Below, piece after piece: positions 38,386-50,235 of a DNA stretch of 64,000 nucleotides. Source of the DNA: G965247475 sp965247475 (lineage in GTDB: Bacteria; Chloroflexota; UBA11872); the NCBI GenBank assembly GCA_965247475.1, contig OZ252016.1, forward strand, positions 1 through 64,000. The letters run 5' to 3'. The position numbers and the translations under genes were made by a program. Below the pieces are notes generated by a model. It searched no databases, was not told where the DNA came from, and was given only the letters and a program-made list of their open reading frames with translations. Position 1 is the first letter of the stretch. Each line of letters begins with the position of its first letter.

Positions 38386-38390
38386 TCTAG
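37443..38390 (+). CDS. IS481-family DDE transposase
   Basis: The 315-residue transposase moves the surrounding element. It has an N-terminal helix-turn-helix (about 10-60; AAMVAGMSPGAAAQAVGAGR) and an integrase-like catalytic core. The acidic residues sit in LLHLDTKKLG, VMTDNGPAYRS and NGKAERFIQ, the DDE triad. The ending RRPHGSLDGLPP is typical of the family. AGGAGG lies 5 bases before ATG 37443. The stop codon TAG (38388-38390) falls outside the element, in the target duplication: the last codon (ATC) already uses two flanking bases. The stop is therefore supplied by the CTAG target. Confidence 0.95.
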   Translation: MDDATPGPQRMRYSFESRCRAVAAMVAGMSPGAAAQAVGAGRATGYRWWRRYTTAGWVGLQERRSTPKHQPRRLDAAAEAEILAARTRSGAGPVTLGALLGRPASTVGKVLRRLGHSRRPRGPRPPVVRYERASPGELLHLDTKKLGRFWHVGKRITRDGIQRSPRAGWQHVHVAVDDHSRLAYAEVRPSDRQGEALAFLDRARAWFRAHGIAVQAVMTDNGPAYRSHAWRQHCAAHDLRHLRTRPYTPRTNGKAERFIQILLRSWAYAFAYPSSAHRTRALIGWLRWYNRRRPHGSLDGLPPVSRVSHLCGQYI

Positions 38391-38391
38391 C
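38386..38391. repeat. Target-site duplication, right copy (TCTAGC)
   Basis: Second copy of TCTAGC, immediately after the right inverted repeat. It contains the transposase TAG stop. Confidence 0.9.
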
Positions 38392-38421
38392 AGCGCCCCC
38401 GCCGCTTGCCGCCCGGCCCCC

Positions 38422-38427
38422 TATACT
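38422..38427 (+). promoter_or_regulatory. -10 element TATACT before the 2-hydroxyacid dehydrogenase gene
   Basis: TATACT in the context cccTATACTga, 35 bases before ATG 38463 and 31 bases after the insertion sequence's right duplication. Confidence 0.45.
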
Positions 38428-38462
38428 GACCGCCGCTCTGTCCCGGCTGCCGGGAGTCGCGC

Positions 38463-39419
38463 ATGAAAATCGTCGTCGACCACTTGCTTGGGGGCGCTGC
38501 CGAGTGGGCCGACGTGGTGGCCGCGCACCCAGATGACACGTTCTTCTTTGCCGAGTCTGCCGACGCGGTCATGGGGGAGATCGGCGATGCCGAGGTCCTG
38601 ATCGCGGCCGGTGGCGGCGTATTCGCCGAGCGCGTCCGTGCCGCGCCGAAGCTCAAGTGGGTCCAGGTGCTCAGCGCGGGCGTCGATCGTCTCCGCCAGG
38701 TCCCCGAGTTGATTGACCGCGACATCATCGTCACCAACGCGCGCGGCGTGCTGACGCCGAACGTTGCCGAGACCGGTATCGCGCTGCTCACCGGCCTCAC
38801 CCGTGGCGTCCAGCTAGCCGCCCGCCACGGCGCCGACGGGGGGTACAGCGCCGACTACCCCTACGACGAGCTCGATGGAAAGCGAGCGCTGGTCGTGGGT
38901 GCGGGCAGCATCGGTCGCGCGCTCGCGAAGCGTCTGCACGGGCTCGAGGCCCAGGTGCGCGGAATCGACCTGTTCCCGCAGGCTCCCGATGAGTTCATGC
39001 CAGAGGTCCTCCACGTGTCCGAGCTGTCGTCCGTCCTGCCGGAAACCGATGTCCTTGTGATCGCCTGTCCGCTGACCGACGGCACCCGCCGTCTGATCGA
39101 CGCCGACGCGCTGGCCGCGCTCCCAAACTCGGCCTATCTGATCAACGTCTCGCGTGGCGAGGTGGTGGACAGCATGGCGCTCGTGGACGCGTTGAGGGGC
39201 GGTCAGCTTCGCGGGGCCGGGCTGGATACATTCGACCCCGAGCCGGTCCCTCCCGACCACCCCATCTGGGAATTCGACAACGTCATCGTGACGCCGCACG
39301 TGGGGGGCGTATCGCCGCTGCGCGAGCCCCGAATGGTGGCGCTCGCCGGTCGGAATCTCCGCCGCTACCAGAGCGGCGAGCCGCTCGAGAACGTTATCGA
39401 CAAGCTCGCTGGCTTCTGA
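38463..39419 (+). CDS. D-isomer-specific 2-hydroxyacid dehydrogenase
   Basis: NAD(P)H-dependent oxidoreductase interconverting a 2-oxoacid and a D-2-hydroxyacid. The 318-residue product has the split substrate domain, then the Rossmann fold with VVGAGSIGRALAKRL (GxGxxG) at about 141-155 and the acidic residue in GIDLFPQ, suggesting NADH. The catalytic Arg is in NVSRGEVVD, Glu in DPEPVPPDHP and His in TPHVGGVSP. The substrate could be glyoxylate, hydroxypyruvate, phosphoglycerate or a branched oxoacid; no regulatory ACT domain is present, so 3-phosphoglycerate dehydrogenase is less likely. It is convergent with the SDR gene, 10 bases away. Confidence 0.92.
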   Translation: MKIVVDHLLGGAAEWADVVAAHPDDTFFFAESADAVMGEIGDAEVLIAAGGGVFAERVRAAPKLKWVQVLSAGVDRLRQVPELIDRDIIVTNARGVLTPNVAETGIALLTGLTRGVQLAARHGADGGYSADYPYDELDGKRALVVGAGSIGRALAKRLHGLEAQVRGIDLFPQAPDEFMPEVLHVSELSSVLPETDVLVIACPLTDGTRRLIDADALAALPNSAYLINVSRGEVVDSMALVDALRGGQLRGAGLDTFDPEPVPPDHPIWEFDNVIVTPHVGGVSPLREPRMVALAGRNLRRYQSGEPLENVIDKLAGF

Positions 39420-39429
39420 CCGCCGCCGG

Positions 39430-40212
39430 TTAGATCGAGCTGCTGGCGCCGCCGTCGATCGCCACGGCCGTGCCGGTGATGTACGCCGCGCGCGGCGACG
39501 CGAGAAACGCGACCAGATCGCCGACTTCCTCCGCGCCGCCCACCCGCCCGAGCGGGATGTCGCGCCCGCTCTGCTCGTAGAAGTCTTCCAGCGAGATGTT
39601 CGAGCGCAGTCTCTTCCATTGCCGCACCCACTGCATGCTGCGGATCGAGCCGATCATCACGGTGTTCACGCGGATGTTGTCTTTGGCGTGATCCTTTGAC
39701 ATCGCTTTCGTCAGCGCGATCCCCGCGGCGCGGCTCACCGATGTCGGGACCGATTCGGCCGAGGGCTCGCGACCGCCGAACGTAGTGATGTTGACGATCG
39801 CCCCGCCGCCGGCCGCGCGGATGTGCGGAATCGCCGCCCGCGAGCACCGGATGGCGCCGTAGAGCTTCAGTTGCAGGTCTTCGTCCCACTCATCGTCCGA
39901 GGCCTCGGTGAACGCGTGCGATGCGGAGCGCCCGGCGTTGTTGATCAGGATGTCCAAGCGCCCGAGCGCCGCCGCCGCCTGCTCCACGAACTGTCGCGCC
40001 CGGTCGGCGTCCGTCACATCGGTGGGAATCGCGACGACGCGCCGGCCGGTCGCCGCCGAGATCTCGGCGGCCGCACGCTCGAGCACCTCCGGTCGGCGGG
40101 CGCCGATCGCCACGTCGCAGCCTTCGCGCGTCAGCGCCTCGGCGATCGCGCGGCCGATGCCCTCGCTTCCGCCGGTCACCGCCGCGGCGTGATCGGTCAG
40201 GCCAAGATCCAT
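39430..40212 (-). CDS. Short-chain dehydrogenase/reductase-like protein lacking the YxxxK motif
   Basis: The 260-residue product has an intact Rossmann fold: TGGSEGIGRAIAE (TGxxxGxG) near 13-25, DVTDAD and the NNAG motif at 91-94. The catalytic centre is changed. Where Tyr-x3-Lys should be (157-161) it reads TSVSR, followed by AAGIALTKA, so Thr157 and Arg161 replace Tyr and Lys; the catalytic Ser position reads NITTFGG. It may still bind NAD(P) but use different chemistry. ATG 40212 starts the conserved sequence; the frame is open to 40230. It probably shares a transcript with the two small genes upstream (40279 and 40551). Confidence 0.88.
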   Translation of the reverse strand: MDLGLTDHAAAVTGGSEGIGRAIAEALTREGCDVAIGARRPEVLERAAAEISAATGRRVVAIPTDVTDADRARQFVEQAAAALGRLDILINNAGRSASHAFTEASDDEWDEDLQLKLYGAIRCSRAAIPHIRAAGGGAIVNITTFGGREPSAESVPTSVSRAAGIALTKAMSKDHAKDNIRVNTVMIGSIRSMQWVRQWKRLRSNISLEDFYEQSGRDIPLGRVGGAEEVGDLVAFLASPRAAYITGTAVAIDGGASSSI

Positions 40213-40278
40213 GCCACCATCACCTTGCAAGCCGCTCGGTGCCCGATGAGCGGCGCTCGAACCGTGCTTGGCAACGGT

Positions 40279-40497
40279 TCAAGATCGGTCACGATGCGCG
40301 AGCAGAAGTTCGCGCCCCTTGCGGATGATCTCGGCGCGGCCTCGCGGCTGCCAGCTCTGACCGGTTTTCGATAGAAACCACAGCCGGCGCGGATAGTTCG
40401 GCACCGAGATCCATACGACCTCGGTCCAGTTCGGCAGCCGGCTCGGCGGCTGCACGCCGTCCCAGTGGACCGGTACTTCGTTGATCGTAAAGGCCAT
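40279..40497 (-). CDS. Small hypothetical protein (72 aa)
   Basis: Not recognised. The 72-residue product is rich in Trp (6) and Arg and has no signal or membrane segment. It begins MAFTINEVPVHWDG and ends in a basic helix. It lies between two same-strand genes, 66 bases upstream of the SDR gene and 53 bases after the membrane protein gene. Its amino acid make-up looks like a real protein rather than a shadow frame, but no strong Shine-Dalgarno is seen. Confidence 0.5.
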   Translation of the reverse strand: MAFTINEVPVHWDGVQPPSRLPNWTEVVWISVPNYPRRLWFLSKTGQSWQPRGRAEIIRKGRELLLAHRDRS

Positions 40498-40550
40498 CGA
40501 GAGTGCCTACCCCCTGCGCCGGGCCGTCGTCCGCTCGCGCCCGCGCCGAA

Positions 40551-40889
40551 TCAAATCCGGAGCGAGCGTCGCACGTTGTCGAGCAGGCTGCGGTGCGCCT
40601 CGGGCCGCTCGCGGCGTTCCCGCAGTTTTCGCTGCACCACTCGGTCCGCGTAGTACCGCAGCACCATGTACACCGTGATTGCGACGAAGCTGAGCACCAC
40701 GATCACGCCGATCGTGTTCTGCAGCTCCTCGGTGAAGAATACGAACCCGGTCAGAAAACGGACGCCAATCAGGATCAGATACAACGTCACCGTTGCTGAG
40801 AGCGCGTAGGCGAGCCGATGGCGCAGCCCGCTGTAGATCAAGAACGGGATCGTGGCCACGATTGCCACGATCAGCAGCCAGCGGATCAT
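40551..40889 (-). CDS. Small membrane protein of unknown function (three hydrophobic segments)
   Basis: The 112-residue product from ATG 40889 begins MIRWLLIVAIVATIPFLIYS. It has hydrophobic segments at about 2-19, 27-46 and 58-78, then a basic C-terminal tail rich in Arg (VVQRKLRERRERPEAHRS). A TACTAT element only 6 bases before the ATG suggests a leaderless transcript; the frame is open to 40931 but that would lie upstream of the predicted promoter. Not recognised as any named family. It heads a short minus-strand group with the 72-residue protein and the SDR. Confidence 0.7.
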   Translation of the reverse strand: MIRWLLIVAIVATIPFLIYSGLRHRLAYALSATVTLYLILIGVRFLTGFVFFTEELQNTIGVIVVLSFVAITVYMVLRYYADRVVQRKLRERRERPEAHRSLLDNVRRSLRI

Positions 40890-40895
40890 TGGTGG

Positions 40896-40901
40896 ATAGT
40901 A
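40896..40901 (-). promoter_or_regulatory. -10-like TACTAT just before the membrane protein start
   Basis: TACTAT on the minus strand, 6 bases before ATG 40889. This spacing would put the transcript start at or near the ATG. Confidence 0.35.
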
Positions 40902-40993
40902 TCGAGGGCGGCCGTCCGGCGATGCTACCACCGGGCCCTCGCCGGCTCCGGTGGCGCCGGTTTATCTCATCAGGTGCGCAACGCCGCATCGGG

Positions 40994-40999
40994 TACTAT
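40994..40999 (+). promoter_or_regulatory. Possible -10 for the gltB leader; description of the 40902-41313 gap
   Basis: TACTAT (40994-40999) could start a leader of about 308 bases before gltB. The leader shows several short GC stems (for example in 41030-41090) and two mini-ORFs listed separately. I recognised no glutamine, glycine, cobalamin or SAM riboswitch signature. Confidence 0.35.
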
Positions 41000-41125
41000 T
41001 GGCCAAGCCCGCACAGGCTCAGGACTCGGCGATGGGGCCGAGGCCCACCGGGCGGTGGCTCGCGGCTTTCCAAACTGTCGCGAGCCTTTGTGTCTCCGCG
41101 GGCGGCTGAAGAAAGACGAGGCGCT

Positions 41126-41194
41126 GTGACGACGCATATCGGGCCGGATGCGGCAAGTGCGTCTGTTGCGGTCGCCGCGCTTCCCTCGAACTAG
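41126..41194 (+). CDS. Leader mini-ORF 1 (22 aa) upstream of gltB
   Basis: GTG 41126 to TAG 41194, product starting MTTHIGPDAA and ending ALPSN. GAGG lies 4 bases before the GTG. The first six residues match mini-ORF 2 (MT-T/P-HIG). It may be a leader peptide; it could also be chance. Confidence 0.3.
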   Translation: MTTHIGPDAASASVAVAALPSN

Positions 41195-41212
41195 ACCCAC
41201 CGGCGATCCCCG

Positions 41213-41313
41213 ATGACACCCCATATCGGAGCCGTTGGCACATCGGCCGCACCGTCGCCTGGCGGCCGTCGCGTCTTCCTCGGCCTGTTGTCACCACAGG
41301 TGCTCACGAGCTG

Positions 41314-41314
<1 letters not shown>
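41213..41314 (+). CDS. Leader mini-ORF 2 (33 aa) whose stop overlaps the gltB start
   Basis: ATG 41213 to TGA 41312-41314, product starting MTPHIGAVGT and ending SPQVLTS. The stop shares its A with the gltB ATG (TGATG), the classic arrangement for translational coupling. gltB itself has no good Shine-Dalgarno. No homology is recognised. Confidence 0.35.
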
Positions 41315-45891
<4,577 letters not shown>

Positions 45892-45910
45892 GCAGGCCTT
45901 TTTCCTCGAA

Positions 45911-47359
45911 GTGCCGCGCGAGCCGCCTGACATGCGGCCCGTTGATGAGCGCATCAAGCACTGGGGTGAGTTCTACGACCCCTGGCCCGAGGAGCGCATT
46001 GCCAATCAAGGCGGCCGCTGCATGGGGTGTGGGGTGCCCTTCTGCCACACCGGGTGCCCACTGGGGAATTTGATCCCCGAGTTCAATCGCGCGGTCCACG
46101 ACGGTCGCTGGCACGAGGCGCTGGAGCGACTGCTCGCCACCAACAACTTCCCGGAATTCACCGGTCGCATCTGCCCGGCGCCCTGCGAGGCCGCCTGCGT
46201 GCTGTCCATCAATGACGATCCCGTCACCATCGAGTACATCGAAAAGGCGATCGCCGAGCGTGGGTACAGCGAGGGCTGGATGACACCGCGGCCGCCCGCC
46301 GCGCGGACCGGCCGGAAGGTCGCGATCGTCGGCTCGGGTCCGGCCGGGCTCGCCGCCGCCGATCAGCTCAATTGCGCCGGCCATTCGGTCACGGTGTTCG
46401 AGCGAGACGAGGTGATTGGAGGCCTTCTCAGGCTTGGAATACCCGATTTCAAGCTCGAGAAGCACATCGTCCAGCGGCGTGTCGATCTGATGCATGCCGA
46501 AGGCGTCGAGTTCAAGACCGGCGTTCACATCGGGGTCGATGTTCCCGCCGAGGATCTGCGCCGCGACTTTGATGCGCTGGTGCTCGCCGCCGGCGCCACG
46601 CTTGCGCGCGAGCTCGACATCCCCGGGCACGATCTGCACGGCGTGCACCTCGCCATGCCCTACCTGACGCAGCAGAACCGCATCAACACGGGGCATGAGG
46701 TCCCGCCCAACGAGCGCATCACGGCGGATGGCAAGGACGTGGTCATTCTGGGCGGCGGCGACACCGGGTCCGACTGCCTCGGCACCGCCATTCGCCAGGG
46801 CGCGCGGCGCATCTACCAGTTCGAGCTGTTGCCCGAGCCGCCCGCCGAGCGGCGCCGGGATAACCCATGGCCGTACTGGCCGATGGTCCTGCGCACGTCC
46901 AGCTCGCAAGCCGAGGGCGGCGCGCGTGACTACAGCATTCTCACCAAGCGATTTGATGGCAAGGACGGCAAGCTCGAGCGACTCCATGCCCTGCGGCTCG
47001 ACTGGGTAGTGGAGGACGGCGCCGACCGCCCGCGGATGCGCGAGATTCCCGACAGCGAATTCGAGCTCGAGTGCCAGCTCGTGCTGCTCGCCCTGGGCTT
47101 TGTGTCGCCCGAGCCGACCGGCATGCTGGCCGAGCTCGGGGTGGACTTGGACGGCCGCGGAAACGTCGCGGTGGACGGCGACATGATGACCAGCGTGCCC
47201 GGCGTGTTCGCCGCCGGGGATACGGCGCGCGGCCAGTCGCTGGTGGTGTGGGCCATTGCGCTTGGACGCGAAGCGGCCCGTGGTGTCGATGCCTATCTCA
47301 TGGGCTCGTCCGCGCTGCCCCGCAGCGCCAGCACCGTGGCCCAGTACGTGGGGCGCTAG
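45911..47359 (+). CDS. gltD: Glutamate synthase, small (beta) subunit
   Basis: Feeds electrons from NADPH through FAD and two 4Fe-4S clusters to GltB. The 482-residue product has the N-terminal cluster domain with CMGCGVPFCHTGCPLGN and CPAPCEAACVL. Next is the FAD motif VAIVGSGPAGLAAADQL and a NADPH-binding region VVILGGGDTGSDCLGTA, ending with GVFAAGDTARGQSLVVWAI. GTG 45911 is the only normal start codon in frame. The reading frame continues upstream to 45878, and AFFLEVPRE there matches the GFLxxxR start of other GltD proteins, so the true N-terminus may be a few residues longer. Probably one operon with gltB. Confidence 0.95.
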   Translation: MPREPPDMRPVDERIKHWGEFYDPWPEERIANQGGRCMGCGVPFCHTGCPLGNLIPEFNRAVHDGRWHEALERLLATNNFPEFTGRICPAPCEAACVLSINDDPVTIEYIEKAIAERGYSEGWMTPRPPAARTGRKVAIVGSGPAGLAAADQLNCAGHSVTVFERDEVIGGLLRLGIPDFKLEKHIVQRRVDLMHAEGVEFKTGVHIGVDVPAEDLRRDFDALVLAAGATLARELDIPGHDLHGVHLAMPYLTQQNRINTGHEVPPNERITADGKDVVILGGGDTGSDCLGTAIRQGARRIYQFELLPEPPAERRRDNPWPYWPMVLRTSSSQAEGGARDYSILTKRFDGKDGKLERLHALRLDWVVEDGADRPRMREIPDSEFELECQLVLLALGFVSPEPTGMLAELGVDLDGRGNVAVDGDMMTSVPGVFAAGDTARGQSLVVWAIALGREAARGVDAYLMGSSALPRSASTVAQYVGR

Positions 47360-47367
47360 CCGGCGGT

Positions 47368-47613
47368 ATGCGGACCGTGTTCAACGTGGCCGCGATTGCG
47401 GGAGCGCTCGCTGTCATGGGCATTCTGCTGGTCGTCGGCGGCATCGTCGGTGGCCTGATCGGGCTCCAGACGCCGCATCCAGTCGGCACGCTCAGCCCCG
47501 AGCTGAACGGCGGAATCCGCGGCGCCTACGCGGGGCTTGCGGCCGCGGCCGTGCTGGCGCTGCCGCTGAGCGCCCTCACAGCCCTGACCGTTCGTCGCTG
47601 GGCCCGCCGCTAA
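47368..47613 (+). CDS. Small two-helix membrane protein (81 aa)
   Basis: Not recognised. The 81-residue product begins MRTVFNVAAIAG and has two hydrophobic segments (about 5-33 and 53-72) with a short polar loop (QTPHPVGTLSPELNGG) and an Arg-rich end (RRWARR). It starts 8 bases after the gltD stop on the same strand, so it is probably the last gene of that transcript, but no link with glutamate synthesis is known. The Shine-Dalgarno is weak. Confidence 0.6.
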   Translation: MRTVFNVAAIAGALAVMGILLVVGGIVGGLIGLQTPHPVGTLSPELNGGIRGAYAGLAAAAVLALPLSALTALTVRRWARR

Positions 47614-47685
47614 CGGAGTTCGTGACCGCCGCGCTAGCTGTAGTTCCCACCACTCTTGTTCACGAATCCGCGAAGCCGCTTGAGG

Positions 47686-47752
47686 GTCATTCCGAGCGCA
47701 GCGAGGAATCTCATGGCCACCGGACTGTCGGAGGCCCGTTCCTCACGGCGCG
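47686..47752. repeat. Dispersed repeat, third copy (CATTCCGAG...GAGGAATCTC type)
   Basis: GTCATTCCGAGCGCAGCGAG then GAATCTCATGGCCACCGGACTG, followed by CTCACGGCGCG. It matches the copies near 14121 and 14224, over 33 kb away. It lies in the convergent gap 47614-47836, which shows nothing else. Confidence 0.75.
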
Positions 47753-47836
47753 TCGTCGCGGGCGTCTCCACACTTGGGTTGACGGACGAACGCCGGCACA
47801 GCGGCTCGGTGTCAATAACCTAAGTGGGAAGAACAG

Positions 47837-48955
47837 CTAGCCCGAGTCCGCGTCGTCCCAGAACGCCGCCACCCGGCCATCGGGTCGGCGCAGCTCCGCC
47901 GGGTCCTGCCGCGAGTTGTTCCAGACGTTTCGCCGATCGAACGCAAGATCGCCGGTGACCTCGCCGGACACGACCGTGAGCTGTCCGCCGGGCGTCAGCG
48001 TGGCGCCTGACGGGAACCGGAATGCCTGAGCGCCGCGCAGGCTGACCAGCCACCAGCCGGACAGATCAACCCGATCCGCGCCGGCGTTTCGGATCGTCAC
48101 GATCTCGGCCTCCTTGTCCACCTCCATCTCTATGCTCGACGGCGACCAGATTCCCCGACGCTCCGCGCGGGCCGCCGCGACCGCCGCGGCGATCTCCTCC
48201 TGATACGCGAGATTCGGCGCCAGCGTCAGCGCCCGCGCCCAGCCGGCCATTGCAAGCTCGACGGCGATATTCGTCTCCCCGCTGAGCGCATGCCGGAGCA
48301 GCCGTCCGCTGCCAGGGTCCTGAGGCTCGATGTCCGCCACCAGCTCCACCGGCCCTGGTTTGAGCAGCCGGCCAAGCGCGTCGGCCGCCTCGAGCGCCAG
48401 CTCCGCCTGGCCGCCGGAGTCGTTCAGCTCCGGCGCGTCGATGCCGATCAGCCGCACCGTCGTGCGCGTGCCGTCGGCTTCGATCGTGAACGTATCGCCG
48501 TCCACGACTTCGGCCAATCGCGCGGTGCGGCCATCAATGCTGACCAGCGTCGCCGGCGTCGGCGTTGGTGTCGAGGTGGGCGTCGGCGTTGAGGTGGGCG
48601 TCGGCGTGGGTGTTGGGGACGGCGTCGCGGTGGGCGTTGGCGCGCTGGTCGGCGTCGCACGGGGAGGCACGGTCTCGGCCGGTTGCTCGGTGGCGGCAAG
48701 TGACCCAGCGCTGCTGGCCGAGCTGGGTGTCGGCGTATTGGTCGGCTTCGCGCTGGGAGGGACGGTCACGGCCGCTTGCTCGGCGCCGGTCGCTGCGGGC
48801 GCGGTCGTCCGGCCCGCGCGCGCCGTCACACGCAGCACCACCGTCTCACCCGGCGGGTCCGTGCAGCCCGCCTGCACGGCGGCTGCCAATGCGATCAGCA
48901 GCGCGATCGCACCGCAGCGAACGGTCGATCCTCGCCGCGTCGGTGCCATGGTCAC
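47837..48955 (-). CDS. Lipoprotein with thermonuclease (SNase) and lamin-tail domains
   Basis: Predicted surface-anchored nuclease. The 372-residue product has a lipoprotein signal ending at Cys31 (AVQAGC), a Thr/Pro-rich stalk (about 72-135, TPTP repeats), then an SNase-like domain (about 138-265). That domain contains VDGDTFTIEADG and VRLIGIDAPELND, which carry the metal- and phosphate-binding residues, and ARAERRGIWSP. A C-terminal lamin-tail (LTD) domain (about 272-372, VDLSGWWLVSLRG and VWNNSRQDPAELRR) follows. SNase-LTD combinations are known in secreted bacterial proteins. It could scavenge extracellular DNA. ATG 48949 is an alternative start. It is convergent with the gltD group and adjoins the tRNA gene. 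Confidence 0.9.
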   Translation of the reverse strand: MTMAPTRRGSTVRCGAIALLIALAAAVQAGCTDPPGETVVLRVTARAGRTTAPAATGAEQAAVTVPPSAKPTNTPTPSSASSAGSLAATEQPAETVPPRATPTSAPTPTATPSPTPTPTPTSTPTPTSTPTPTPATLVSIDGRTARLAEVVDGDTFTIEADGTRTTVRLIGIDAPELNDSGGQAELALEAADALGRLLKPGPVELVADIEPQDPGSGRLLRHALSGETNIAVELAMAGWARALTLAPNLAYQEEIAAAVAAARAERRGIWSPSSIEMEVDKEAEIVTIRNAGADRVDLSGWWLVSLRGAQAFRFPSGATLTPGGQLTVVSGEVTGDLAFDRRNVWNNSRQDPAELRRPDGRVAAFWDDADSG

Positions 48956-48962
48956 ACTAGGG

Positions 48963-49036
48963 TGGGCGCGAGGGGACTCGAACCTCTGGCCTCCACGATG
49001 TCAACGTGGCGCTCTAACCAACTGAGCTACGCGCCC
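48963..49036 (-). tRNA. tRNA-Val (anticodon GAC)
   Basis: On the minus strand it begins GGGCGCG TA GCTC and ends CGCGCCC A, giving a perfect 7-base acceptor stem. The D stem is GCTC/GAGC; the anticodon stem is CCACG/CGTGG with loop TTGACAT, anticodon GAC, reading GUC and GUU valine codons. The T arm is AGAGG-TTCGAGT-CCCCT with one A-C mismatch. The 3' CCA is not encoded, so a CCA-adding enzyme is needed. Length is 74 bases. A possible -10 (TATCCT) lies 30 bases upstream. Confidence 0.95.
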
Positions 49037-49065
49037 CTGAGGCCAAGCCTTACGGCTCGGCGATC

Positions 49066-49110
49066 AGGATACTCCACGCCGCCGACCGTGCGTGCCCGCG
49101 CGCACGGTCG
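49066..49110. promoter_or_regulatory. Promoter-like elements and hairpin between tRNA-Val and the PLP gene
   Basis: Minus-strand TATCCT (49066-49071) could serve the tRNA. CGACCGTGCG (49083-49092) and CGCACGGTCG (49101-49110) form a perfect 10-base stem with an 8-base loop. Plus-strand CATAAT (49111-49116) follows and could be the -10 of the PLP-enzyme gene. The stem may be a terminator or an operator. Confidence 0.35.
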
Positions 49111-49140
49111 CATAATCGCCTCGCCCCGCGCCGAGGAGTG

Positions 49141-50187
49141 ATGCCGGTGACCGTTGCCGACCGCACGACCGTTCCCATTGCACGATCCGAGCTGAGGCGC
49201 CGAATCGACGCCCTTCCCCGCATCAAGCTCACCGACCTGCCGACGCCGCTCGACGAGCTGCACAACCTGCGGCGCGAAGTCGGCGGCCCGCGCCTGTTCA
49301 TGAAACGGGACGACCTCACGCAGCACGCCTTTGGCGGGAACAAGAACCGCAAGTTCCAGTTCGAGATCGCCGACGCGCTCGAGCAGGGCGCCGACGTGGT
49401 CGTCTGGGCCGGCGGCGCCGGGCAGTCGAATCATGCGCGCCAGTGCGCGGCCGCCGCCCGCCGCGCCGGTCTCGACGTGGTGCTGCTCCTCAACCGCGGG
49501 CCGCATGCCGACAACCCTCAGGGCAATCGCCTGCTGCTCGATCTGATGGGCGCCGAAGTGCGCAGCACCGGCCGTGAGGAGCTGTTCGGAACCGACATCG
49601 AGCTCGATGAGATCGCCGACGAGCTTCGCGCCCAGGGCCGCCGGCCGTACCTGATCCGCTACGGGCCGCTCACCGCGGTGGGCTATGCGGAATGCCTCAT
49701 CGAGATCGCTGAGCAGGCCGCGGCCGTCGGCGCGTCGCCGACCCGCGTCTATCTCGCATCCAGCGGGGGCACCCAGGCCGGCCTGGAGCTGGCCAACCAC
49801 GCGCTCCAGCTTGACCTGGACATCCGCGGCTTCACGCCCACCCGGTTTGAAGGCGATCGGCGTGTCGAGCTGGCGCGGATCGCGAATCTGGCGTCCGACC
49901 GACTCGCGCTCGACCTCGAGCTCGCCCCGGACGACTTCTGGAACTCCGATGCGATGGTTGGCGAGGGCTACGCGCTGCCGGACGACGAGACGATCGAGGC
50001 CATCCGGCTCGTAGCCCGAACCGAGGGGATATTCCTGGACCCGGTCTACTCGGCCAAGGCCTTCGCCGGCCTGCTACGAGACATACGCGACACCGACCTG
50101 ACCGATGACGACACGGTTGTGTTCGTCCACACGGGCGGGACGCCGTTGCTGTTTACGTATCTCGAAGAGCTGGCGCCCGCCCTCTAG
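49141..50187 (+). CDS. D-cysteine desulfhydrase / ACC deaminase family PLP enzyme
   Basis: PLP-dependent (fold type II) enzyme. The 348-residue product shows the PLP-lysine motif FGGNKNRKFQFEI and the preceding LFMKRDDLTQHAFGGNK region, AGGAGQSNHARQCAAAA (substrate loop), a phosphate-binding SSGGTQAGLELA and a late FVHTGGTPLLF. The group includes D-cysteine desulfhydrase, which makes pyruvate, H2S and ammonia, and 1-aminocyclopropane-1-carboxylate deaminase; the sequence favours the desulfhydrase side, but I cannot separate them by eye. GAGGAG lies just before. ATG 49141, GTG 49138 and GTG 49147 are all possible starts; GTG 49147 has the best spacing. Confidence 0.88.
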   Translation: MPVTVADRTTVPIARSELRRRIDALPRIKLTDLPTPLDELHNLRREVGGPRLFMKRDDLTQHAFGGNKNRKFQFEIADALEQGADVVVWAGGAGQSNHARQCAAAARRAGLDVVLLLNRGPHADNPQGNRLLLDLMGAEVRSTGREELFGTDIELDEIADELRAQGRRPYLIRYGPLTAVGYAECLIEIAEQAAAVGASPTRVYLASSGGTQAGLELANHALQLDLDIRGFTPTRFEGDRRVELARIANLASDRLALDLELAPDDFWNSDAMVGEGYALPDDETIEAIRLVARTEGIFLDPVYSAKAFAGLLRDIRDTDLTDDDTVVFVHTGGTPLLFTYLEELAPAL

Positions 50188-50235
50188 GCGCGTCACGCGG
50201 GACATCGGTCCGCTGGCAAACGTCGAGCTGGGCTC

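Noticed and set aside
40902..41313. Known riboswitch in the gltB leader
   Set aside because: No glutamine, glycine, SAM, TPP or cobalamin consensus stretch recognised.
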